A stretch of DNA of 64,000 nt from Macrothele yani. Taxonomy: Eukaryota > Arthropoda > Arachnida > Araneae > Macrothelidae. Below are positions 54,181 to 64,000 of this stretch, one piece after another. The translations under genes were made by a program, and so were the position numbers. The stretch is from contig CM076997.1 in NCBI GenBank assembly GCA_039090855.1, forward strand, positions 169,600,709-169,664,708, read 5' to 3'. Position 1 is the first letter of the stretch. Each line of letters starts with the position of its first letter. The notes under the pieces were generated by a model that saw only the letters and a list, made by a program, of their open reading frames with translations, ran no database searches and was not told the origin of the DNA.

Positions 54181-57100
54181 GGGATGTAAGGTCAGGTGAT
54201 GCGTAATATCACAGCCTCTCCTTGACAAATGTCAACCCCGCCTCCTCGTGGTGCATCCTGTTCCCACTAAAGGGGCTCTGACAACCGCCAATAGCGGTAT
54301 AACTATACCATCGGGATTAGAGGAAATGCTATCCCACACTCACCAACCCGCTTGGCCAGCGTGGTGAGTTATGGCCAAACCCCTCCAAAATGAATCCACA
54401 ACTTAAATCTTGGCTCTCAGTCTCCGGCAGCTGGAATGTACCTGGCCAAGGCAGCGGCCAGTGCGACATGAAGGCAGAGGGTGCTAAGAATCCCCGGAGG
54501 ACCGGACTAGGCTGTCATTTGATGCTGACCTTGGCTACCTACAACGGACGCTCCCTATCTTCTGATTCAAGGCTTCTTGAATTGGAAGAGGAACTACAAA
54601 AGATCAAGTGGGACATCGTCGGGCTAAGTGAGGTAAGGAGAAGATCCCATTGAACTGAAAAGTGGACATCTCTTCTACTATCGTGGGACAGATACTGGCA
54701 GAACTAGTGGTGTTGGATTTATAATAATCAAGAAACTGGATAATAAAGTTGAAGTTCCTCCGACAGAGCTGAACTTCTCGTTATCCAACTCTCGAAAAGA
54801 TAACAGGCTCAGATTATTCAAACTTATGCACCCACCACAAGTCATCCTGAAGAAGAAACTGAAGAATTTTATGAGGAAATTCATCGTCTAAATAATAAAG
54901 GTATGCAGCACTTGAAGATAATTATGGGAGATTTCAATGCAAAAATAGAGCAACGGCAACAGAATGAAACTTCAGTACGTAAATTTGGTCACGGCAACAG
55001 AAACCAGCGTGGAAATACTCTCGTAGAGTTTGCAGAGGCAGAACGGTTTTTCATCTTGAATTCCTTTTCAAGAAAAAGCCACACAGGAAATGAACATGGA
55101 GGCATCCAAATGGGACGACAAGTGAAATTGATTTTATTATGTATAACAAAAAATTCGTCATAGAAGACTGCAGTGTGCTAAACAAGTTCAACACAGGTGG
55201 TGACCATAGATTGGTGAGACATTAGATGCACCTCAACACTAAACTTAAACGTGGCAAGCTCATAGGACAAACAAAATCTATTGACGTAACCAACCTTAAA
55301 AAGCACGATAATACCTTCAAGTTGGAACTGAAGAACAGATTCTCTGCTTTACAAGGCCTAACATCGGAAGAAGTGGATATTTCTGAAGTTAACAGAAAAG
55401 TAACCAAAGCTCTTATGGAAACAGCAACAAAATTAGCTGGGTCTAAGAACAAGTTGCATGTGAACAAATTATCAGGAAAAACCAAAATGTTGATGCAAAA
55501 AAGAAGAGAGATGAGGACAACTAAAGAAGATGTAACTTCCAAAGTGGAATATATAGAGCTATGCAAGACAGTAAGAAAAAGTATCACTGAAAACATAAGA
55601 AAATTCAACTGTGAACTAGTGAGGAAAGCAATTAAAAACAACCAAAGCCTAAAGATAGCAAAGGGACATCTCAGTAAGGGAAGAAAACAGATTATGGCGC
55701 TGAGAAAAGAAGATGGTTCTGTAACAAGAAATAGAGGCGAAATTTTGACAAGAGTGAAAGATTTCTACTCCAAGATATATGAAAGGGATGATACATGTAC
55801 TCCAGACATCATGAAAGGTACCAGTACCAGAGTTCCTCCAGTCCTCCCAGCAGAAGTTGCACATGCAATCAAGAAGATGAAGCTGGGAAAAGCTCCAGGA
55901 GAAAAAGTTATTACTGTAGACATCATACAAGAAGCAAGTGGAGAAATCGAAACAGTACTCGCCCAAATTTTCACTCGATGCCTTAATGAAGGGAAGATTC
56001 CTGAGGATTGTAACACCGCTACAATGATCCTGCTACATAAAAAAGGTGACACTGAGGATCACGGGAACTACAGACCTATCTGCCTCCTATCAATGGTTTA
56101 TAAAATCTTCACTAAAGTTCTTTCACACCGTTTGAAGGTAACACTGGAAATGGCTCAACCGAGAGAACAAGCTGGATTCAGGAGTGGCTACAGCACAATA
56201 GATCATATCCACGTACTAAGAGAATTAATTGAAAAAGCAAGGGAATATGAACTTCCATTGTGCATGGCCTTTATCGATTATTAAAAAGCCTTTGATTCGG
56301 TGAAACCATCAGCAGTTACAATGGCTCTGAAAACCTGCGGTACTGAAGATGCATACATTAATATTATTAATAACATCTATGAAAATGCAAGTGCAAAGAT
56401 TCGGCTGTTTGAAAATACAACACACATAAAAATTGGAAAGGGAGTGAGACAAGATGACGCCATATCTCCGAAGCTCTTTAATGCCACATTGGAAAATGTC
56501 TTTCAATCACTGAACTGGGATAAAGATTAATGGAGATTATCTAACCCACCTTCGTTTTTCTGATGACGTAGTAATTTTTGCAACAACCTCATCAGAGCTG
56601 CAGAGTATGATCCAGGAACTTGTTGACAAGAGGAAAGAAGTGGGATTAAAAATGAACTTTTAGAAGACAAAAAGTTATGTGCAATGCTTTTACATGAAAT
56701 GAAGATTTATTAATTGATGGAGAAAAGAGGGAGATAACAGGCACGTACGTTTATCTTGGACAGCAGATATCAAGTGAGGGTCACATTGATGAAGAAATTA
56801 ATCGGCGTACAAAACTTGCCTGGAGAGCTTTTGGAAGAAACAGCATAATTTTCAAGAGCAATATGCCATTATGTCTTAAAAGAAAAGTGTTTGATCAATG
56901 AATCCTTCCAGTGCTTACGTATGGTGCAGAGACGTGGACCTTAACTAAAAGAGACATACAAAGGCTGCAGATAACTCAAAGCAGCATGGAGAGGTGCATG
57001 CTTGGTGTAACCAGGCGAGATAAGAAGAAGAACTCGTGGATCCGAAAAATGACAAGAGTGGAAGACATCGTGATCAGAGTTAAATCCCTGAAATGGCAAT

Positions 57101-57198
57101 GGGCTGGACATACTGCCAGAAGGACAGACCATCGATGGACAGCCAAAATTTTAGATTGGATTCCAAGGGACAGGAAAAGACCCAGAAGAAGACCACAG
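54181..57198 (+). mobile_element. RTE LINE (copy D), 3'-truncated
   Basis: Starts exactly with GGGATGTAAGGTCAGGTGAT and runs through endonuclease and RT. Stops about 150 bp before the 3' end where a Tc1 fragment begins. Opposite strand to copies A-C. Confidence 0.92.
54390..57198 (+). pseudogene. RTE copy D endonuclease-RT, degraded
   Basis: Open pieces: 54390-54653 (endonuclease start, LATYNGRSLSSDS), 54903-55163 (IIMGDFNAKIEQRQ), 55226-56284 (through the RT fingers to AFIDY), 56300-56530, and 56911-57198 (YGAETWTLTKRD). Several frame changes lie in the endonuclease. A TAA at 56282-56284 follows AFIDY, where copy A has Glu-Lys-Ala-Phe. The catalytic motif reads FSDD instead of FADD. Not functional. 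Confidence 0.9.
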
Positions 57199-57271
57199 GT
57201 CCTGCATGTAAGGGAGGACTACAGACTCCCACGTTTTGGAGCCTGTAGTCCTCCCTTACCTGCATGACCTG
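57196..57271. repeat. Inverted duplication at RTE-Tc1 junction
   Basis: Arms 57196-57224 and 57243-57271 pair over about 29 bp; the inner 17 bp (GTAAGGGAGGACTACAG) is perfect. 18 bp loop. It sits exactly where RTE copy D ends and Tc1-D begins. Confidence 0.85.
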
Positions 57272-57725
57272 CCAGCGTATACGTTTCAACAGGACAACGC
57301 GCGTCCGCACGTGGCACGCATCTTGCAATAATTCTTCACGGCTCACCACGTGTCACTGCTGCCGTGGCCCGCATGTTCTCCCAATATTTCGCCATCGAAC
57401 AGGTCTGGTCGCTGATCAGCAACAGAGTGGCCCGGCAAGCACCACCCGTGGCTACGCCTGATGAACTGTGGCAACGTGCGGAAGCAGCCTGGACCGACAT
57501 ACCCCATGCCCACATTCAAAGGCTTTTTTCGTTCGATGCCGCGGCGTGTGGCGGCCGTTATTGACTGCCATGGGGGCCACACGAACTATTGATGTCTGCG
57601 TGTTCCGCAAGTCGCACGGGCCTGTAAGCTCAATCGTTTCATCTTTGTATCTGTTATGTGTCCAGTAAATCTGGCTTTGGTATCTCGTGTCCTTCTTGGT
57701 GTTGCATTTTGGGTGGCCAGCAGTG
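57199..57725 (+). mobile_element. Tc1-type transposon fragment (Tc1-D)
   Basis: Plus strand, C-terminal part of a transposase: FQQDNARPHVA near 57285, ISPIEQVWSLISNR near 57390 and IPHAHIQRLF near 57500, with a stop near 57328 and a frame change near 57355. The right end is GGGTGGCCAGCAGTG then TA at 57726, so the 3' terminus is intact, while the 5' part is missing at the RTE junction. A different Tc1 subfamily from B and C. Confidence 0.85.
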
Positions 57726-57727
57726 TA

Positions 57728-58027
57728 TGTGTCAATGTATTTGTCAATCAATTCCAATAAATAATTAAAATTCTTTTTTTTTTAACATTAATTTTTTGTG
57801 GCTTTAAATAGCCTTCTCACAGCCTAATATCATTGAGAAAGCTATGTAACCATACAAAATTTAATGTCATTTGAAAAACTACAACAAAAAAATGCATGTA
57901 GAAGCAGAAGTGGACTGTTGTAGCAAATAGTCTCTATACTTAAAACACAGAACGTTCTTACTGCACCAGACGCATAGGTATATGAACCTATGTTACGTCA
58001 AATAAACCTAACTTTTTATTTTTTATT
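57728..58027. other. No recognisable gene
   Basis: AT-rich, T run at 57774-57783. Nothing supported. Confidence 0.5.
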
Positions 58028-58672
58028 TCAGGACTAAACGATTACGATGAGCACCAAAGCCTTTGAGATTACGCCCGCCTCTAATTTAGAGCCACTAGTT
58101 CAGGAAAGTAGGTTTGGGTCAGGACCGTTTTAATTTGTGTGCTGGAGAGATGCGATAATTATGGAGAGCTTGTGGCAAGTCTCGTCTTGTTCACATGCAT
58201 GACGAAGGTGTGATGCAAATTTTTAACGTAAAGCAATACGTCTTTAATACAGTGGATACAAATATTTTGAAGTGGTTCTTCCATGTTAAAAGAATGAGTG
58301 TTAAGGTGCTAACTAAGAGAACTCATTCAGTCGATTTGGAAGGACAGAAACGTAGAGTAAGGAAATCATGAATAAAGTATTATAGATTTAAGAATGCCTC
58401 AAAAAGAAACACATAATTGCTACGAATTACAGATGATCTTGCGTGACCCGTGCGATCGATATCAGTTAAGCTAGAGTTATGTGTTTAGATCGTCGTAAAT
58501 ACAGACATTTGTTATACAACTTTAAATGAAATTCACTTTCTTTGCTAACTTTGATTTAACAGGACAAACTACCACCCTGTGCAATATAGATCTAGTTCGA
58601 ATCACCAAACTCAGGTCCATCTCGAACGATTAGGTAGGAACCGCGTCTCTAACCACTCAGCCACCGGGCGGA
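58028..58672 (-). mobile_element. tRNA-derived SINE split by unknown insert
   Basis: 58028-58126 matches the SINE 3' part (GACTAAACGATTACGATGAG, GCCTCTAATTTAGAGCCACT) and about 58561-58672 matches its tRNA-like head (GTTCGAATCACC, AACCACTCAGCCACCGGGCGG). The roughly 430 bp between them (58127-58560) has no recognised homology or coding frame. Confidence 0.65.
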
Positions 58673-59814
58673 AAAATCTACTTTAACATGCTTATTAGCA
58701 CTGCTGAACAATTGGATTATTATCCATCATTACGTTTGTAAAATCATCGGATTCACGATTGAGTTCTTCATCGGGATAAATAATATTAATTATTTTAACT
58801 TATTTTGCTAAATTATTGAACAATCCTTTCTTCTGAAATTTCCCGTTGTCGAAGAGAATGCTCTTCAAAGCATTTTGTTTCTTTACAGTATGGTAACACA
58901 GAAAGAGCTAATATTGTTTACAAGATAAACAATTATCTTTGATTTCCATTGTTATTGATATTCTCATTTTTTTCAGAATTTTCATCTCATAAACTACAAA
59001 GAAGAAACAAAATCTTCCTTCTTCTAAAGAAAACGCTGTTCCAAGGATTTTCCTTAGCTAAAATGATGAAAACAAATCCTTTTTCCTCCGTAATCTTTAA
59101 CTTTGTACGCATTCGTCTTCTAACTTGAACAATGTTATTTCAGTAATTTTAATGGTTCTTCCAACATGGTCAGAAATTCGTACTTTAAAATACTGTAGTC
59201 ATGGTGAAAAACATCTCCCGATTCAAAATGAAAATTCACTATTTTTGTTTGTTTTTTATATCTACACATTTTGTTGCCTTCGCCTCATATTCTCTGCCAC
59301 GTAGTTGCAATACATTGAATTATCCAATTTAGAGAAAAGAAAGGTTATGCAACCGAAATTCCATCTGAAATTAGGACGACTTCTGAAATAAACAGAACAG
59401 AAAAATAATATGTGGAGAAGGCAACTAATAAGATTTTTCTATCTTAACTGGAGTCTTTCAAGATCATTAATGACAGACAGTATAGATTTCGTTCCAATAG
59501 GTCAATAGCTCTTACTTTGAGTTTAGTTTAATCCTTGTTTGGAACATGGATGCGGAGTGGTTTGATGTACGTAAATTGATTTTCTTGATTTGAAATCATA
59601 ACGACTTTTAATAAAGCCCAGCATTCGAAATTATTTAAATAAACCCCAAATACATTCCCTTTAGTTTTCATGTCATTGTATCTCTAAGTTCCTTCTTACC
59701 GTTAAATACCTATAGTTGTTGACAATACCACTTTTGCCCTAAAAGAAAGCGCACCTCAAAGATAGGTTTCGCCTCGTTCTATATTTCCTTCTTTTACATA
59801 CTGATGACATCCCC
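58673..59814. other. No recognisable gene
   Basis: AT-rich, no supported frame or repeat. Confidence 0.5.
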
Positions 59815-60030
59815 CTCTTTAGGGGTGTTTTAACAACCCCACGTGAGCATTTAATGACATAAGGGGGCACCATCCCTAATTTAAGGCCACTAGTTTTAGG
59901 TAAGGAACAACACTGGTTCTGTTGGACAAGCACACCGCCCATGCGTCACTCAGGAAACGAAGCCGGGATCAACTCGGGCAAACAGCTGGAATTTCGCGCC
60001 TCTGATCACTCGGCCAACGAGACAACCTTT
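59815..60030 (-). mobile_element. tRNA-derived SINE, old copy
   Basis: ACAACCCCACGTGAGCATTT, CATCCCTAATTTAAGGCCAC and the degraded head CTCTGATCACTCGGCCAACG match the family in minus orientation. Confidence 0.78.
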
Positions 60031-62518
60031 CCCCTTTTAGGTAATTCCGTCCACAACTGCGCTCATGAACTTTAATCAGCGCAGTTCTCTCCATGCATTT
60101 TACGTTCCTAGGTAGAACACGTAAATCAACAGTACTGCTTGATATTGCGTATAAAAGGGAAGTTTGCCTAGTTAATATATAAACTGACTCTCATTAATTC
60201 TCTTCTATCCTTTTCTGACAAGGAAGTTGCAATTCTGGTTTTTTCTTTCACTAACACTAAAAGAAATTTCTCATGCGCTGCCATTCCTTGTCCCCACTTT
60301 CAGTAGTTTTCCGTTGTACTGTGAGAAAAAACACTCATTTGTTGTCCAGTTAATTATGGTCCAGTTACATTAAAAATCAGAATTCTTTATCTAGCTACAT
60401 CTTTATAAAAGTTTTGAACTTGGACTATTTAAATTGAACATAAACAAACTCCATGTTGAGCTGTATCGCATTTTTAAACAGAAAAAAAAATGAATCATTG
60501 TGCTATTCCCTATAGTCTGTCGCATTCACGATCAACGCTTAATAAAAATAAATAAGACAAACTTTCGCAAAATTTTATGTACATATCTAAATCTGCACCA
60601 CTTAGCGAAAATGTTTCGACACCTAACCCCCTACATAAAAGGCGGGAATAACATGAAAAAATATTAAGTATCTACCTGATCAAAACGAAATATTTCGATA
60701 TATTCACCTAGGAGCACATAAATTGAAATTAAACTCTTAAGCCACCTATAAAAAACGTACGCAAAGTATGGGTTCCATGTCTTAAAATTTATTTATATCC
60801 CCCTTGTAAGACTAAAACCTTTTGCACGGTAATCCAGTATATATTTTCAGCCTAATTGTTTTTCTTTACCTTCCATAAATTTTATAGTTATATTATATCA
60901 CGTTGGATTAGAGCTGATTCACATGTAAATCCTTGGCGAGCAGCAAAAATAACTGCAACCTTGCTTCTGTGCTCATAAAAGTACGTCATAAATGCAAAAA
61001 TAAAAAAAAATGAAGACGTACCAACGACGTTGAAAGACAACAAAAGAAAAACATTAGTTCATGGTATTGGGTCTCTTTTCCCAGACAAAGCAAACGAATG
61101 GAAATGTTGTAAGTACATTTTCTGTGACATTCCCAAGCGTGCGTTTTATGCTTTATGACATAAATTGCTACCAGACATTCACATAATGTTCTTATCTGGG
61201 AAAAAGCAACATGCTTTACCTTAAGAATACTTGTGTGACAAACAGAATACAAAATTTCATTAGTGTGAGCATTGTTGCTTGGCCAACACGAAAGTTTTTT
61301 ACCCTGATAATCATCATCACGCAAACGTCCAGCTCTTTAACATGAGGGAAAGAGAAACGATTGTTATTTTGCTGCAAGAATCTTAGAAAGAAACTGGTAC
61401 GGTAGCGCGGCAGGAACCTTCTGCTAAGTGGAAACTTAATTATATATAGATTTCGTTCCCATAGAAACCACAGTGTAAAGGTGGCTTCGCGAATGGCTAG
61501 TATGTAAGAAATTAATCAAAAAATATGGGAAACGGTTTTTTTTTAAGTTTTGCCTTATCGGCAGCAGTGTTACAAATATTTGTGACAGTTAAATGCCAGA
61601 TATGATCAACAAATAAGGAACTTACCAGAATCTTAGACACTAAGATTTAGTGCAAGAAAAAACGTGCCTTAGCCGTCCGCATGAACATGAATTTAGTAAT
61701 TATTTGGGCATAATTTGCAAGTCAAAAAGTTATGATAGATCCTATAATTATGTCTCGCTTATTTAGTTAATCAGTACTTGCTTAAATATATTTGATTGCA
61801 ACTGATTCACTATGCAAGGTACTTAATTCTGTGATAGGATTGTAACAGAAAGATAGTTCTGTACAGAAAAATATCATCCGTAATACAAAAATAAACTTGT
61901 TACACAATTATTATCAGTACACACATAATTATACTCGTTTCCAGAAATCTAATTAAGAATCACACACAGAACTGATGATAAATGTCAGTAAGTACGGTGT
62001 TTGCAGTGATACCATTTGAAAGACTAGGAAAACTGCGATTGTTACTTGCGCTTTCATTTAACGCATCTCGCATGAAAAACACATTCGTTTTCTCACACAG
62101 TAAAAATGAAACCCTACAAATTTTAGTGTCATAGAGAAAGCTTTAAAGTCAGTAGAACAACTGGTATGAAAAAGCTATAGTTTCCCGTTCCAGACAACAC
62201 AAGATAGTTTGAGTGGAAACAACGCTCCACCCCATCAGTGTCGATAGCAAAGGCAAATCCTTTTTTTTTTTGTTGTTGTTCATTACCAAGGATTCTTGGT
62301 GAAACGAAAAGGAAACCAATAAGTCAATCCAGCTAAAATAACTGGATTGCCTTATTGGTTTCCTGTTCACGGTAACCAATCTGTTTTCAGGATCACGGTA
62401 TAAGAAAATTTGCCACTGAAAATGCCCCAAAAAGGAGATGGTACCTCTGGAAAAATCCAGTTTTCTAGACGAAAGTTCAAAATCAAAGGCAGACAACTGA
62501 TGTCCTAAATCTAATGTA
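60031..62518. other. No recognisable gene; one strong hairpin
   Basis: 2.5 kb of AT-rich sequence without a supported exon, though upstream exons of the channel would be expected on this side. A near-perfect hairpin with 23 bp arms lies at 62310-62332 and 62342-62364 (core GGAAACCAATAAG). Confidence 0.5.
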
Positions 62519-62520
62519 TA

Positions 62521-63724
62521 CAGTCGTATCAGAATAATATGAACACCACTGGAATCACAGTGAACCCGACCAGGCGCATCACAGAATGCACGTAACGAGG
62601 TCTACCACACGGAGATATAATCGGCCGGCCAGGACAGATGAGCCATAGTGCATTACGTGAACACAGTGGGCAGAGGTAGTGATTTTTTTTTTTTACAAAA
62701 AGGAATGATCATCGACTAACGCGCCAAGGGTCAAAGCATCTCAGAAGCAGCACACTTCGTGGGCTGTCCGCGAGGTGCTGTAGTAAGGGTGCGCAAAGAA
62801 TGGACAGTTGGCACACAGAGTACCGAACGATATCATAACTGTGGCGCTCCAAAGGCCGTCGCCCATAGAGGAGAACGTCGCCTCTGTTGACAGTAAAGGG
62901 CAATTGACGCGCAACAGTGCAGCAATTGATCACACAAACGAACGCTGGGGCACACAGGTACGTGTCCCTGATAGCGGTAGAGCGAACCCTATTACGCACG
63001 GGTCTTCGGAGTCGACGCTGCGTCAAGACGCTCATGATAACCCAGGCCCATCGGCAACGACTCCTGCAGTTCGCATGGGACTACCATCATTGGACAATGC
63101 AAGATTGGAAAAAGGTTAACTACTCCGACGAATCAAGCTTTCTAGTCCACAGAAGTGACGGGCGGTGGCGGATATGACGTCAGACACACGAGAACCAACA
63201 CCCGGACACACTTGTCGGTCAAGTACAGGCCGGCGGTGTCTGTGTATAAGTCTGGGGGATGTTTTCCTGGTATGACCTTGGACCGCTGAATGGGTCCCTG
63301 AACGCCAACGGCTACCTGTTCACCTCGTTCACCACATGCACCCGTTTATGTTGGACATTTACCCTGGTGGTGATGGTGTCAACCAACAGAACAATGCACC
63401 GTGCCATGTCGCTAAGGGGGTGCGTGACTGGTTCTAGGAACACGACAGCGATGTCCTCGTTCTTCCTTGGCCGGCAAAATCACCCGATTTCAATCCCATA
63501 GAACACTTGTGGTACTATTTGGATCGACAGGTTCGACGTGCCGACCCACCACGTCATCTCCAGAACTTCCGTGCTCTGCTGCAGTCCGAATGGGCACGTG
63601 TGCCTCGGGCAACCTTCCAGGGCCTCATTACGTCCATGCCACGCCGTCTCGCCGCTGTCATCCGGGCGAAGGGTGGTTATTCCCATTATCAGGTAGGTGG
63701 TTGTATAATTCTGATGCGACCGTG
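62521..63724 (+). mobile_element. Tc1-type transposon (Tc1-E), degraded
   Basis: Ends CAGTCGTATCAGAATAAT at the left and, reverse complemented, CACGGTCGCATCAGAATTAT at the right, both flanked by TA (62519-62520, 63725-63726). About 1.2 kb. Contains the transposase remnant on the plus strand. Confidence 0.82.
62700..63715 (+). pseudogene. Tc1-E transposase, broken
   Basis: In shifting plus frames: YSDESSFLVHRSDGRWR near 63122 (first catalytic D), MFSWYDLGPLNGSLNANGYL near 63260, then QNHPISIP near 63480 where a Ser-Pro-Asp-Leu-Asn-Pro-like motif is expected, and DRQVRRADPPRHLQNFRALL near 63515. Stops at about 63177 and 63247 and at least three frame changes. A different subfamily from Tc1-B and Tc1-C. 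Confidence 0.8.
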
Positions 63725-63881
63725 TAATTGTATTCCTAAACAGGAAAATTTAAGAAAATAATTTGTAGCACCAAGGTTTGACGTTTGTATGTTGGAAAGT
63801 TGAATACTCTTTTATTTTCATAAAATGGACACAATAAGTGCAGAACCATTAAGTGGAAAGGCATATGCTAATTTCCTCCCG

Positions 63882-64000
63882 CCGCCTTGGTGGCCCAGTG
63901 CTCTAAGCACTGGCTCCTGACCATTCGTGCGAAATGGGCCAGGGTTCGAATCCCGATGAGACATGGATGTTGTGTTTGTCTTGCGGCTCTAGATTTCTCT
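63882..64000 (+). mobile_element. tRNA-derived SINE, cut by window end
   Basis: GCCGCCTTGGTGGCCCAGTG, B-box-like GGTTCGAATCCCGATGAG and GGATGTTGTGTTTGTCTTGC match the family's first 120 bp. It continues past the window. Confidence 0.88.

Noticed and set aside
57196..57271. Inverted repeat as a transcription terminator
   Set aside because: Rho-independent terminators are not expected in a eukaryotic transposon junction; an inverted duplication from repair explains it better.
57728..62518. Upstream channel exons on the minus strand
   Set aside because: I looked for the Cys-loop signature (Cys, Phe-Pro-Met/Phe-Asp, Cys) in non-repeat stretches and found none with splice sites, so none is claimed.

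Overview
The window looks like nuclear DNA of an arthropod, perhaps a chelicerate; this is inferred from gene and transposon character, with no species evidence. It is AT-rich, has almost no long open frames apart from transposon genes, and is packed with nested mobile elements. Only one host gene could be assembled: three exons on the minus strand of a Cys-loop ligand-gated anion channel (51485-51345, 30086-29710, 27432-27259). Splice sites, intron phases and domain order all agree: end of the ligand domain, TM1-TM3, then TM4 plus stop. Earlier exons must lie to the right of position 64000 or were not recognised. The intron between the first two exons is about 21 kb and is filled with transposons.

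Left part (1-9 kb): a Tc1-type transposon (447-9031) is split by a complete 7.4 kb Ty3/gypsy LTR retrotransposon (991-8360) with 570 bp LTRs and an ATCG target duplication. Its gag and pol overlap in the -1 frame at a canonical T TTA AAC slippery heptamer followed by a possible pseudoknot. The reading frames are broken although the LTRs are about 99% identical. From 9.0 to 17.4 kb an old RTE-type LINE is interrupted by a Penelope-like element (9742-14386, 11 bp target duplication), which itself carries a SINE and a foldback insert. Directly beside it sits a 2.85 kb hAT transposon (14404-17255, 8 bp target duplication).

Middle (17-35 kb): old SINEs, two tandem-repeat families with periods near 146 bp (one carrying nuclear-receptor DR1-like motifs, the other CTCF-like motifs), a hAT-like insertion inside a SINE, two channel exons, a piggyBac-type MITE, a second Penelope-like element with arms of about 1.1 kb in inverted orientation (31286-34167), and a hAT remnant.

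Right part (35-64 kb): a full-length RTE LINE (35297-38483, 10 bp target duplication), a Helitron with both ends recognisable (39969-44341) that carries an intact Tc1-type transposase (Tc1-B), a second nearly intact Tc1 (Tc1-C), three more RTE fragments, a block of the CTCF-like repeat, a TA-flanked MITE, an RTE-Tc1 chimera joined through an inverted duplication, a degraded Tc1 (62521-63724), and several SINEs. Apart from the channel, the coding sequence recognised here belongs to mobile elements. The most notable observations are the gypsy frameshift signal, hammerhead-like hairpins recurring at Penelope-like elements, and the TE-filled channel gene.
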